Translations under genes and position numbers: made by a program | Source: Polytrichum commune | Lineage: Eukaryota; Streptophyta; Polytrichopsida; Polytrichales; Polytrichaceae | Length of the DNA stretch: 64,000 nt | NCBI GenBank assembly: GCA_950295325.1 | Contig: OX485808.1 | Span: 15,646,527 to 15,710,526 of the forward strand | Direction of reading: 5' to 3' | Notes under the pieces: model-generated | Database searches by the model: none | Seen by the model: the letters and a program-made list of their open reading frames with translations, nothing else | What the model was told of the DNA's origin: nothing | Shown: positions 47,701 through 60,020 of the stretch, piece after piece | Layout: every line of letters starts with the position of its first letter | How positions within the stretch are numbered: position 1 is the first letter of the stretch

Positions 47701-49593
47701 AAAGTTTTTGTGGTCTCTCCTGAAAAATGCACAGCAGATAAAAACTCGTAACTGACAGGTTTATGTACACATCAATGCTCAGAGCAAGATGTAAGTGATT
47801 TAGAATTCTGCAATTGCTGGTTCCTGAAGATCCTAGTGGACACCTATTACTTTCAAAGTACTCGGAACTTGAATTGAGTTGACAGAAGCCAAAACTGATA
47901 AGAAAATAGAGGAAAGAGATAAACCACAGTTTTAAAGAACACAAGTGAGACACAGAAGAGCAACAATAAAAAGGGACAGAACTTATGACCAGAATAAAGT
48001 GTATCCACAGAAGCAGGTTGAAACTGACATAATATTTTTCAGGTTTTCACTCTTTTCACATTATAAGCACATAATCACCACCACAAAGTACAAAAAGGGA
48101 CATCAATTTAAATTGAATACATATGACAGCTACATGAAGTCACGTAGCTAAATTTGAATTAATATACAAATAATTCCTCCTAAAAAAAACAAATGACAAA
48201 GTGGACTATAGGGTCCTGCTTGATGATTACAGAACTTCGATAGAGAGCAAGGTGGTTTTTGAGAACCGTTAACTAGAAAATAATTAAGACACAAATGTGA
48301 GGAAGAGAACTTTGGGAAAAAAATTGTGTGCCTAGATTTGCACACAAGGCGGCAAAGAATTGTACAGTAGTTTTAAAGAAGCTGCATCATTATTTGTCAA
48401 CATCATCACTTATCACAAACTGCCTTCATTTCACAGCACAACTCTTCCTCAATGAAAGAACACATGCACAAAACTCGAGATGCACACAGAAAGGGATTCT
48501 AAATTCAGAATCCACAAAAACTTCGAACAAAGAGAGACAGAGAGGCTGGGAAGAGCATACTCGCAAGTTACAGCCGCAGCTAGGGATATTAACAAGACAT
48601 GTGCAAAGAGATAAGAGTACGAGTTTCCCGGACTGGACTCTTTTTTTTTAATGTGATGAATGCAAACTAATGTTGAAGACAACAAACACGCTCTTGAGAT
48701 CAGCAATTACTTCAGAGATATGCATTTAGATATATCTCCTTATGCGGAGGGAATCGAGAGATTCACAAAGAAGTCACTTGTACATAATTTTATCGCTCTT
48801 GAGGATTAGCTCAGGGGCTCTTCCTAAAGTGAATCGTTGGACCCACACCCTCTCCCGCTAGCATGCACACAGGACCGTTATTCCCCCAATAAAACCGGGA
48901 ATCTACAGAATTAGTTGGTAGGTAATGCTCATAGACTCATTCAAGGGAGGGATAGCAATTCTCTGCATCACTAACTTGTAGGGGCCTCTCGGGGTTTCAT
49001 ACCGGTACCTCCCAGACGATAAACCACGACACAAACCAACCAGCTTCCTCAACCCCAAGGTGCCCCAACCTCACCCACACAACCCCTTAGAAAATCCTCA
49101 CATACACCCCCATGCCCTCCCCGCATACAGAGTTGTTATTCTTTTTATTCGATACTTGATCCTGATATAGAGCCTACCCTTGAAAGAGGGCAGTAGCCTG
49201 TGTGCAACCAAGGTTCTTCATTCATGCTTGCTTTGTCAGCCGCCGGCGTTTGTATTTATTTACCTATCTATCTGAATGGCTGAACAACATCTTTTTTCAT
49301 ATTCCTGAGAATTCCACTACGATTCTTATGTCATCTCAACACCTGCACTGCACACGCCGTGGGTTGAGTCCAGATGTACGGGAGGATGTACTCCAGTATT
49401 GCAATAGTTCTTTGTGCTTCCCGTGAAAAATTAAATGATCCAGAGTGGAGAGGTTCTAGGTACCTTTCATGGTTCGAGCGGAATTGACACCGGAGTCGCC
49501 AGTGCTAAACAAATAGGGCAGGTTCTTAAGGCGGTCAAAAATGCCCCATCGCGCGGGGCTCGCCACTTCGTTGTTCTTCCCGGCCTCTGCCAT
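41788..49593 (-). CDS. ASHH1: SET-domain histone H3K36 methyltransferase, ASHH1/SDG26-like
   Basis: Exons read in order: 49593..49464, 47719..47560, 47163..47022, 46782..46696, 46038..45954, 45736..45643, 45455..45257, 44798..44767, 44620..43981 and 42045..41788; phases fit and give about 608 residues. ATG 49593 opens MAEAGKNNEVASPARW. Exon 2 ends SKYENIRQNEYAQRE and exon 3 begins HVVQKEDDIAVCVC, the ASHH1 N-terminal signature. Next come the AWS cysteines (CTPGHCPCGNLC), then SET motifs FVIEYCGEV, SLARFINHSC, EPNC, GEELTYDYNF, then post-SET CRCGAPSCVGYLG and KSRGFQ. A long basic linker follows. The last exon (EIRGAMKDREQGDYN, ERWIAASTKQL) matches the ASHH1 C-terminus. It should act in the nucleus on H3K36. 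The weakest point is the exon 9 donor CAG/GTCCCC (43981); a read-through stop at 43906 is the alternative. The extreme C-terminus includes a short duplicated GSMQPSSL. Confidence 0.88.
41814..41858. repeat. Direct repeat inside the last ASHH1 exon
   Basis: GGCTGCATGGATCCAAGC occurs twice with a short spacer and gives the doubled GSMQPSSL in the protein tail. Confidence 0.8.
42046..43980. other. ASHH1 intron 9
   Basis: The 1.9-kb intron separates the linker exon from the C-terminal exon. I see no nested gene; an additional small exon cannot be excluded. Confidence 0.5.
47720..49463. other. ASHH1 intron 1
   Basis: The 1.7-kb first intron has no nested gene or strong repeat that I can support. 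Confidence 0.5.
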
Positions 49594-50870
49594 AGAGCCT
49601 TCTTGCTCTGTTTCCGGTCTTCGTGCCTTCTCTACCAAATCTCGCCTTCACTATATCTGCTTTAAATCCTTCTAGATTAAATTTTGGCTCTTTGTCCGTG
49701 GAACCTCAATGCCTTAGTAAGGTTTTTGTAAGACTTCTGGTACGTATTCAAAACGACAACAAATGAGGTATCAATCTTCAGGTTTCAAAAGAATGCAGAA
49801 TATATAAAAAAATAATGTTGCCTTGAACTAAATTGTAGAAAACGTTGCAGAAATCCCCTGCCTCCAAACTGCACAGTGTGCGCTCTAACCTACTACTCTA
49901 AGATGCAATGCACCAAACGCAAACAAAATTAATTTGCGAAACAAAAAGGAAATGTAAATTACCTTCAATACCCGCATTTCCACTATGTCGAATGTAGTCC
50001 GAACGCAACGCTATTGCAGTAAAGTGCATGTATATATTGCGATGATAACAGCCCGATTAAAGTGAAAGTGAAAGTGAAAGTGATTAAAAAACTCCGATAA
50101 TATATGAAGTGCACTTGATTGACTACAGCAGAATTAGACTCAGCGCTAATCTTCTTCTCTGTGAGCGAAAAATCGCCAGAGACTCCCCTTCAGCTGATTA
50201 AGAGAAAATACTGCAACGAGGGAAGATAAACTTCAATAACCTCATTCAAGTGAATCATACTACGGAAACATTTTCGACACCAGGTTCGATACGATAGCAA
50301 GCTGACTCTTAATTCTGTCCCTACAATAGAAACTCGAGTATTATAGAATGTATGCTACAGAAGTAGAGAATCCAAACTTTCAAATTACTAGATTCTTCTT
50401 AGCAATAATAAGCCTTCACGATTGCTACTAAAAGATATGAATTATTAAACAACGACAACAACTAACCCAACCTCGGAGTCATAATCACATGTCCGTAAGT
50501 AAAATTAAACGTCAACAAACATCAACATCAGCGCTAAAATCGTCGTCAACCAGAAATTAGAAGAGAAAGAGAATTTCGCACTTGCTATCTAGAATGACAA
50601 GCGTGTGCCAGATTACTGCGAATGAGGATGAGGAGGTGCAGAGGAAGGATTAATCCAGAGGGAGACACGGAGAAGGAAATCCTCCATGACGGAGCAGTAA
50701 TAATGGTTTAGCAGGAGCATGAAGATGACCAAGCTGCGCAAACAGTTCATCCCAACGTGCAAGGGTGGGCTCAAAAGAAGCGCAATGTAATGCCGCTGGG
50801 CGGCGAGATGGTGATGGTGCCACTATTGCCAATCGGGGATAAGAGATCGAAACCCTAATCGGAAGGTGAC
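49594..50870. other. ASHH1 upstream region
   Basis: Promoter region of the minus-strand ASHH1 gene. It contains a short GTGAAA repeat (about 50060-50084). No TATA box assigned. Confidence 0.35.
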
Positions 50871-50878
50871 AATGGAAT

Positions 50879-50994
50879 ATGGCATTGGGGTTCGCTCGCA
50901 GTTCTTGGTTCGCCCGTCGAGTCGACACCGGACAGTCTTCTTGGCCGAAGTATACATCGGAGAGTTCCCCACGGCGTTCCCACCTGAAATCCGT
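50879..50994 (+). CDS. Possible orphan first exon with targeting-like N-terminus
   Basis: ATG 50879 opens MALGFARSSWFARR, rich in R/S/A like a mitochondrial presequence, and runs to a good donor TCC/GTACGT. I find no continuation within the next several kb, so this may be the remaining start of a broken gene or chance. It is divergent from ASHH1. Unrecognised. Confidence 0.2.
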
Positions 50995-51184
50995 ACGTCA
51001 TTTACGTTCTCTGGACAAGTTCTCCTATAACCTATGCTCCTTTGTGACTCCTGTAATGTGCTGCGAAGTTATGGACCTTGAGCAAGTCTTTGAGCATCTT
51101 GTGCACGTTATATATATAGGCTTATCCTTAAAGTCTCCCATGTTTCATAAGGAGTTTCGCCCCACTTTTGATATTTTGCAATGT

Positions 51185-51570
51185 CTGAAGAAGGTCTAAA
51201 GAGTGTAAGAACACCCAATTTTGCTGAAACGAAAGGAAGGCATTTGTCTTTGGCCAAAAGACAGCTATATTCAAATGAACTGCACGGCAAATTGAAGGCA
51301 ACTAAAACTCTTGTATAATGCTCTCAAAAGTTTGACAAGGATTTCATTTTTTCATAATTATTTCTTGGCCAAAGTCAAAAACCTCTTCTTCATTTCACCA
51401 AAATTGGGACTTCCGACACCACTTGAACATTCCTTTGACATTATAAAATGATATAAGTGGGGCAGCAATTCCCTACCAAAAACATGAGGTCTGACATACT
51501 CTAAGGCTAACTTTATTATGACGATTTGTGGATTCCGAACACCTCTCAATAGCATTTGCCAAAGCAAATA
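51185..51570. repeat. Foldback repeat related to 32860-32950
   Basis: The left part (AACACCCAATTTTGCTGAAACG, then TTTGGCCAA) and the reverse complement of the right part (GTGTCGGAAGTCCCAATTTT, then TTTGGCCAAG) pair imperfectly. No coding capacity. Confidence 0.55.
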
Positions 51571-54500
51571 TTATAAGTAACCGTGATGGAGGGACCCAAA
51601 TAGGCCCATCACAAAAATGTCATAATGATATTCTCAATTATGCTCCTCACATTCTAGGATATTTAATAGCTTTCAAAATGCATAGACTAGAAAATGTTAA
51701 TAATACTAATGTGAATTTTGGTTGCAAATTCAAAATGTACATGTAATGTCCATTGAATTCTTAAATCAAGTTGGTTCTTAAGTTTCATCTTGTTTTTATT
51801 CAAATCTCAATTCGCTTGCGAATCGAAATCATTGATCATTTATCTTTAAAATGGAATGGAATGTGATAGGGTTGCTACAACACAATGGACATTTTACAAG
51901 CTAATCTTGTAGCGGAAATATGTTTATAAAAAGAGGGGTGGGGTGGGGGGAGGGGGGAGCCCATATAAAACATAATAGTGAAGAAAAATATTTAATTACT
52001 AAAATTTAATTATACATAGGATGTCAAGTTGGTCCAAAGTTCACGTAAGATGAGAATATCCTTCTAGCAACTCAAATTATTGATAACAAAATCATATAGC
52101 ATAGACCAACCACAAAAACAATTCCTACCACAAATGCACATTCAATTTTAGCTTCTTCTTTTTTTATCATTTTTGTAAAAATTGTAAAAAATTAATGGAA
52201 ATTTTGACTAACATATTCATTTTCTTTTCTTTTCATTTAAATCTATAATATTTATAGATAGTCCCTATACATGTGAAGCTCAACCTATCAACAATTGTGG
52301 TAAAGGTTTAAAAGTTGGTTTGATCATTCTACACATATGTTCGTTATGAGTACTTTGTATGTGCATGTTAGAATTTATAACACCACACGATAAGTTGTTA
52401 ATTTTTTAGATGCATGCAACGACAAAGTTTTTTTTTATACATCTAATGAGGTTAAAGGACAAACTGTTGAAAGCATATTTGAGGGATGAGCATTGGAAAA
52501 GCAACACATGTGGAGATACCTAACATAATGGCAGGGATGGATATGGGTATTTTAGCAAAAACAAAGGAAACGAGAAGGTGGCCCAACTAGGTGTCGGGAA
52601 TCAAATGATTATGTTATAGTAATAGTTTGCAAAGGTTTTCTATCAACGAAGAAAGCCTCAATACAAAAATATCTATGTTCGAAGTTTTTCATACTATATT
52701 GGTAGGTGTTGTTGTCAATGACTTGGATTTGCAGGTTATATGTTGTCATGAATACATGGAATGCAACCCATGGTATGCAATTCATGAGAGAGGCTTCTCG
52801 TGACGAATTTGTGTTGTATTTGAAGTTCATCAACATAGAAAGGGAGGGAACTTCCATTCTCACACCTAGGTACCAACCATGCCAATGTGCATTTTAGAAT
52901 GAAGATTCGTTTAGAAGTGAAAATTGATAGTACCACGTGGGAGACAAGTTGGAAACATGGTAGATGCAAGAAGTGAGATGAGGGTCTTTCAAAAAAGGAG
53001 GAAGCTTTTGAGTGTGTGGGGTTAAAGGCAACACCAAGGGTAGACGCACTAAGCAAATTAACAATGCCATTAAGCGGGGTTTGAAAAGTGTTTCGACTCA
53101 TTCAAGAAAAATATTTTGATGAATAGTATTAATACTATTATTATTACTGGATGGGATATCTTTTGGTTCCCATATCATTTGCACATTACTTTGGAGCCAC
53201 TTAAGTATCACAAGATATTGGTTTACAAGGTCACAAAATTAATAACAAAAATCATTGCCTATGGCCTTGATCATATACAAACCACCTATATTTGTAGCCA
53301 CACTAAAGGACTTTCCTATTCACAAAATTAATTCCTATTTGTGCATGGACTTTATCTTGGAGAATATTCAAACTAAGACGGAGGATTTTGTCAACGTGGA
53401 GTGACTCGTCATAAGAGGCCAACACACTGTGGAAACATGTTGCAAAATTTTGGCCCAGAGGCAAAAATTGATCTTAGGTAGACTATTAGACCTTGATACC
53501 CACGAGTTTGTTTGTGTCTGGTCTAAGAACCTTCGTACAAAAAGATGTTTGTAAAGCATCATTTAACATGAAGTTGGAAGAGGCAAACTTCAACGAGTCA
53601 AACCATGGGGCCGACACTACCCAAAAATTAGAAACTACGTGCGGTCAAAGATAAGGTTTTTTTGTATTGATTGTATCACAAAATTGAAGCGATTTCAAAA
53701 TAAAATAGGCCCCACACAATATGTGATTTTGAATTCAAAACAATATAGGTTGTTATGAACTCCATGAAACTACGTTCATATTATTTCTAAGATAGTATGG
53801 TATAAAACATTGCAAAAAGATTGAATTGTGTACACTTCCCACCCATAGTGGATGAAAAACGTTGATGAATGAAAAAATGGTCGAAGAACATTGGATGGCA
53901 TGTTTAGGGTTTGGGCATGGAGGTTACTTTGCATTCTAAGAACACTAGTTTGCATTTCAAAAGTATTAGGATTACATTATGAGAGTTTGGTGTATGCAAA
54001 TGGTGAGACCCGATTACGGTCCTCGACATTCCATGTGCCCAATCCTACATTCTCTTCAATTTCGAGGTGGATTTTGATTCTTATCATGGGGGAGACTTTG
54101 CTTTCTTAGAGTATCGGTTTGCAATACGAGAGTATTAGGTTTTCATTCCAAGAGTTCGGTGTTTGATGATTTCATTTGAGAGTTTGAGAGTTTCATTCCA
54201 AGGAGTTTATAATCCTCAACATTCTCCTCAGACCTTCCACATGATTCAACATGACTTTGTGTCCACGGAAATACTCATGAAGCGAATGGTAATGTAAGTA
54301 AACAAATAAAGGAAGTAGTTTTACATCTAACGCCATTGCCCTAGGGTGTGGCCAAGGATGTTCTACGAACATACACTCTATTCACTTTGGCCTCCTCCGG
54401 AGACCGGAGTTCTTCTTCTTCTAGATAGATCGATAGATAAGAAATGTGATGATTCTTAAGGTTGAGGTTAAGTATGAAGTGATTTAGACTCATATTTAAC

Positions 54501-54950
54501 ACACCATGATTCCTCACACCTGTAACTGAAAGAGCACATATGAGACACTGTAATCACAACTTTGAGCTGACGATTCGAAGTAGTTAGTTGTATTAATCCC
54601 GAATTATTGACACATGGATATCTCTTGCACATGTAGCTACAAGTATTGGTGGTTGATCTAGAGGTTGAAGTTTGATGTGATAATTTCAGGCTCAACAGCT
54701 CTTCGCATTTGAAGCTGAAAGAGTGGTAATCAATCTGACAGAGACACTCCAGCTAATATTTACAATGTTATGCAATCATCTACATAATCAGTCAAAGTTA
54801 GTTACACTAATTCCACAAAAATGACCAATGAATGAATGTACATAAATTAATGCTCTCCTGCACACATGTGCTAACTCATCGGTGGCTGATCTAGAGGTTG
54901 AAACTGTGAATCATGCTTGAGGTTGAAGTGTTGATTCACATCGAGAATGA
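51571..54950. other. Spacer, no gene supported
   Basis: AT-rich. 52600-53560 has weakly protein-like stretches in several frames, possibly an old transposon gene, but no family is recognisable. A G-rich tract lies at 51940-51960. Confidence 0.35.
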
Positions 54951-55482
54951 GGGCCACTTTACACCTAGAGGCCGGGCCATTTCCCCTTGAGGCTGATTGC
55001 ATGAAATTTCAGCCCCTTTTGGGTTGGAGGCCGGCCTCCACTACACATTATAATAAGATTATATCGGGGGGCAATTTTCTCATATGTAAAGGCCTTAGGG
55101 CCAAGAAGTTAGGCCGATTCAAGAAATCCAGCATAATCCAACGGATCTAGCATGATATAGTATAGAGCCGTTCATATTTTCACATAATCCAATGGATACG
55201 GTTCGCTAAAAAATCATATTTTATTTTAAAAAATATTTTTATTGAAATTTGACATTGGCCCCGAGGCCGAGAATTGGCGTTCCAGTTTGGGTGCACCCAA
55301 TTCAATGAGCTCGGGCCGTGTCATACCATGCATTTTTTGATTAAAAATTTCATACCACCACATCAGCCCGGCCTCTAGGTGTAAAGGGGTTGGGACTGAT
55401 TTCAGCCTTTTGGCCAATCACAAGTGAGGATTTCAAGCCTCTTACACGAAGAACTGGCCCGGCCTCTAGGTGTAAAGCGGCC
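54951..55482. mobile_element. TIR element, about 530 bp
   Basis: The left end GGGCCACTTTACACCTAGAG (then GCCGGGCCA) is matched inverted at the right end (TGGCCCGGCCTCTAGGTGTAAAGCGGCC) with one or two mismatches. The right end motif is repeated internally at about 55370. No coding capacity; a target duplication is not clear. Confidence 0.7.
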
Positions 55483-57085
55483 TTGAGATACATACTTCTT
55501 CCAACTCTTCTTGTGCCTCTGACACTGATTCATGCTCTTCATCTAATCTAACTTAATCTATCATCATCTTGTAACTTCGTTTGATCCTTTGCTAAAGATG
55601 GTTTATCAAGATCCCCCCTGCCATCTTCTACCATTTTGTGTCATCTATGAATTTCGCTCAGTTTTCTCATCGGCATGACAAACCAAAGAACTTCAATCAC
55701 CTCAATAAAAACTCTCCGTTGCAATAAGGTAAATGGGTCTTTAATGGCTATTTACAGATAGTTATCAAATCCAAATCAAGGTCATTGTCTCTTTGCTTTT
55801 GTGGAGTATTTGTGCTTGCTTTCATAGTATTTGCTAATAATTTGATATGATTTGTTTGTGCGGATGAGTTGTATTGTAGTCACCACCTTTGCTGGAGAGA
55901 GAGGTCGTTCAATTGTTGAAGAGGTTACCCAACGATTAGGAAGAGACATTGCATTTTAACAAAGACCAACATTTTAGCTTTAGAAACCCTTTCATGTTGC
56001 TTTTTTTTTTAACTATGTGTTTATGAACACACATTTTTGCCTTGTTTTGTTGGCGTCTACAAATCGTTACACCTTCTAGTATTTCAGGTTGGCACATTAG
56101 TTTTTTGTTGGTCTTTCTATGTTTGTGATGGTAAACTTTTCACATGAATAAAAAATATATTAAAAAAGGTAGTAGGATTTCCATCACTATGCCTTAAAAA
56201 TCATCAGTTTATGCTTCCGCAATAAAAATAAAAATCCTATTGCTTTTGAGGCATATCAATAGCATGTAAACAAACAAACAAACAAAAAACATCAATTTAA
56301 CTAACGTGAATTTGGGCCCATTAGCCCTGTTCCATACAAAAATCGGTGCATACTCTACTAGTGTAAGTGTTAGGTGTTCAAGTATTCTATAAGTCCGTAT
56401 TCCTCCTAAAACCTTAATGTCAAGGGTAAATGTCTCCAAAGTAATAAAGAATCTTGCATGTTTAATATCATTCTTAACATTTAGATAGATAAAAACTCTG
56501 GGCCTTGTGCAAGGCCATCGTGAAATAATGTGTATGTTCGTAATGTTAATGGCCCAGTGCCCACCGGACTAAGGGCCATTGGAACTCTTAACATGTATTA
56601 CTAATTGCAATTATTTTTATCCCCTTCATGACACAAAATCCTAAGTCAAACATTCCTCCATTTAAATGCCAAATTTCCTTGTTTAATAATTCTAGGAGTA
56701 TTCTCATAAGTGCTTTGAACATGATTCAAAATGCATGTCTTCATTTAATCCAATCCAATCCAATCTACCTAGTTGATAGGATGTTCCTCATTGAAGTGAA
56801 ATTCTAAGTTGCATTTGAGTATGAACGGATTTGGCCCACTTGACGGTTCGAAATGATCTCCCTTCATCTTGAAATTTATTTTCCCTCGCATCGATTAGAT
56901 CTTTTGCGGCATCCTTCAAGTACACTTGATGGAATTACAATCTAATCCTTCTCGAGTGCTAACTTTGGTGAGTCGTCTCAAATTTTGATCACTTTGATCT
57001 TCAGTGCTCGTTCCGTGCTTGTTTCGGTTTATGCACATTGCTTTTAAATAATCTTTTCTAATTTGGATAAGTACTCAATTCACAT
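55483..57085. other. Spacer, no gene seen
   Basis: No gene. 56490-56600 belongs to a repeat also present at 59900-60020. Confidence 0.35.
56490..56600 (+). repeat. Dispersed repeat, copy 1 of 2
   Basis: GATAGATA, AAACTC, AAGGCC, GTTCGTAATG and GGCCCAGTGCCCACCGGAC recur in order at 59905-60010 (GACCCGATGCCCACTGGAC). Confidence 0.65.
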
Positions 57086-57500
57086 GTACGTAGTCCCCGT
57101 GTCAAATTTAAGCTCTAAATGTGTAAAGTTTCCAAGTAATCCACGTGTCTTAAGTGTCTTAGTTTATCCAAGACTTCAACCTTTTGGGTTTCTAGTGACT
57201 TTAAGTACCCGTCTCCAGATTGTTCTAATTAACCTAAGTTATGGATCTTCCATATCTCACGTACAAGTAACTCCAATCTCCAAGTTTCCAAGTGTACTAA
57301 CTATCTAAGTATCTCAAGTAACATTTTTACATGTTTTCCAATTTGTAAGTGATTTTCAAGCATCAAGTGATTCTAAGTATGAGAAAGACTCGATTGGAGC
57401 TTCCAAATTTCTAAGTAAAATCTTGAGTATCCATGTATTAAGTTCCAAGTGTCATTCTAGGTATTCAATTTCAATTTCCAAGTTCCAAGTGGTTTCCACC
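57086..57500. repeat. Degenerate CCAAGT/CTAAGT-rich tract
   Basis: Dozens of short TTCCAAGT, CTAAGT and TCAAGT words crowd about 400 bp, like a decayed 6-8-bp microsatellite. Confidence 0.5.
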
Positions 57501-59900
57501 GATATCGAGGCCTTGGTGACACTTCATGTATGGGGCTGAATGAAGTTTATATTAGGGCCTTAAGTTGGCCTTCTTATACAGTTTTTGGCATCTAAGCATT
57601 TTTCACATTTTTAGAAGAAGAAAAACCAGCTTAAAATATAAATGTATATAATTGTATCATGAATTCAAAAGCTTAATTATAAAATCTCAAATTTAAATTA
57701 CTCAAAAATATTAATTTGATCTACATACCTTTTGGTATCAAAATTCATCTAATGGTTGGATTTCCATTTAAGGCTCGACCATCCACCAATTCATCTAGTC
57801 ACATCTTCCTATAAATAAAGGCTCTATGCCCTTGTTCTCAAGCCTTCGTGTGTTCCCAATCACAACCTCTTGTTCCCGCGGCCTTGCCCAATGTTGACAA
57901 GGCTTGTTCCCAAAGCCTAATTGGCATTCTTGAGACTTGTTCCTCGTTCTTGCAGCCTAATTGGCATTCCCGAAGGGCTGGGAACTTCATCTCTCTCCCT
58001 CAACCTTGACCGCTTCCTTGTCTCTAGCTTTCTCATGCTCTTGCCAAATTTGAGATTGATTGCTTGGTGAGTCTACAGTTGGATTGGTGTTTGTTGGTTG
58101 TCAAGTTTTTATTTGTTTAGTATGAGGTAAATTTGGTATTTAAAGCCAATGTGATGGATGTTTTTCATGGTATTTTTGACAAGTTTAGGGGGGAACTATC
58201 CATCCTTGTTCTTCTATTGTTGAAATAAAGGGGTTGTATTTGTCTTGTTTGGTTTTGATGGCTTGGTCCGTGCATATGTCATGCATGAATGTAGATTCTA
58301 TTTATTCGTATGGCTAGGTTAGGAGCAGGTGGGAATGGGCCGTTTTGTTCTTGTGTTGCTCCTTGTATATAGATAATGTTTGGGCATAGTCTAGCTAGGC
58401 ATGTGCATGGTAGGAACCACAAGGGGATGGTGTGGTCTTATGAGCGTTTTGCATTGTTACCAACTTTTGTGAACGTGCAGTGTCGTGTGTGTGAGTTTGA
58501 CTCAAGTAAGTTGGTGATTTGTTGTGTGGAGACATTGTGTCTTGCTATTCGGAGGCCTTTGAGGAACTTGTGTGTTGCATAGTGATGGTAGATGGGGCCA
58601 CGTGTCTTTGTCATTGTTATGGCATAGTGGTATTTGGGGTTGGGGAATTCTAGGGACCAACATAAAGCTTTTCCTATGGTTTCCTATGTATTTGCTCATC
58701 TAAATTTGAGTATTTGAGTGATTCGAGCGTCAAGGGTTTGTTGTGTTTCCTATAATGAGTTGGATATTTATGATGCGTTTGGTCATTAAAGATCCATTTT
58801 TCAACAAAATATATTGTTTAGCTTATTTTATTGTAAGTATATCATTATTTTATTTAAATGAATGTATGGAGGTCTCATATTATGCCAATAAAATTGGATG
58901 TGGAGGGCGGCTTGGCTAGTCTATATGGTATGGTATGTGCAATTTGTATATGTGGGACTGGGTTGATAGTTGTTTTGGTAATAACATAGTATTCATGAAA
59001 ATGTCACATTCACATGTGACCTTTTTTTTCAAGGCCAACTTAGTTTCTAGTCTCGTGGAATGCACTTGAACTTTAGAAAAAGTTGTCTTTGGCAAAGACT
59101 GCCTCCAAAGACCAATTCAAGTTGCCCTTCCTTGCATTCGAAATAACAACATATATGACATTTTTATGTACCATGTGACATTTCCATGAGAACCATGTTT
59201 AGTGCCTTCATTGGCTATTACTACTTGGTTGTTTCCGTGGATGCATGTGTGATCTTGTATTTTTTGTATTTGATTTTGTGTGGGAACCATGTGAGGAGGT
59301 GTATTGTAGTAGCTATGAGCAGTTTGTTTGCGTGGTTGTCTTGGGAGGTTGGGCGTCTTATGTGGTTCTTTATTAGGTAGACATTGTTAAGGGTTTTCAA
59401 TGACGATATGTATGTCATGGGTTAGGTCTTTTTCTATTGGCTAGAGCTAGCCATATGGCATACAATTATGCTCGTAATATGATTTTGGAAACTAGGTAGT
59501 CTTTTCGCAATTTTTATGTTGTTAATTAGACTATGCACTCTTGAGCCTACTATATTTCCAATGCCTTTATCATCCGGCAGTATAAAGGAGTCATATGTGT
59601 GTAGATGCTTGCATAGGGGTTATATTTGGGTGGGTTTATGGTGTAATATTCAAGGGGATATCCGGTATTCGGGTGGGGGTGTAGGTATGATGGGTTTTTT
59701 TGGGTGCGATTGTCCATTTATTTGATGCTTTCACGTCGTATGGTTTTATGATGGTTGTTGGGTTGTATGTGATGGTTTTGAGGTTGCATGTGGATTGGAT
59801 GGCTTGTTGGAATTGGAGAGCAAGTGTTTGTCTTACGCAGAGGGGGGGGGGGGGTCTAGACTGTGTACACATATGATTGTTATGAAAGTTGGTTTAGGTT
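57501..59900. other. Spacer, no gene seen
   Basis: No gene. A TATAAATAAAGG at about 57811 looks like a TATA box, and GCCTAATTGGCATTC is repeated at 57937 and 57955, but no coding exon follows that I can support. Confidence 0.35.
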
Positions 59901-59904
59901 GGTT

Positions 59905-60020
59905 GTAGATAGATAGATAGAAACTCCGGTCCCTTTTTAGCAAGGGGCCGGCGTGAATAAAGTGTCCGTTCGTAATGCCAATGACCCGATGCCCACTGGA
60001 CAAGGGGACATTGGGACAAT
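59905..60020 (+). repeat. Dispersed repeat, copy 2 of 2
   Basis: Partner of 56490-56600. It begins with a short (GATA)n run and continues to GCCCACTGGACAAGGGGACATT. Confidence 0.65.

Noticed and set aside
50650-50928. 92-codon minus-strand frame upstream of ASHH1.
   Set aside because: No domain or family match. It overlaps a plus-strand frame with a better start context and donor, though that one is also uncertain.
52600-53560. Protein-like stretches suggesting a Ulp1-like protease or transposase.
   Set aside because: Short pieces in changing frames with many stops; no motif is firm enough to name a family.
57811-58080. Possible promoter and first exon after TATAAATAAAGG.
   Set aside because: No coding exon or conserved protein follows.
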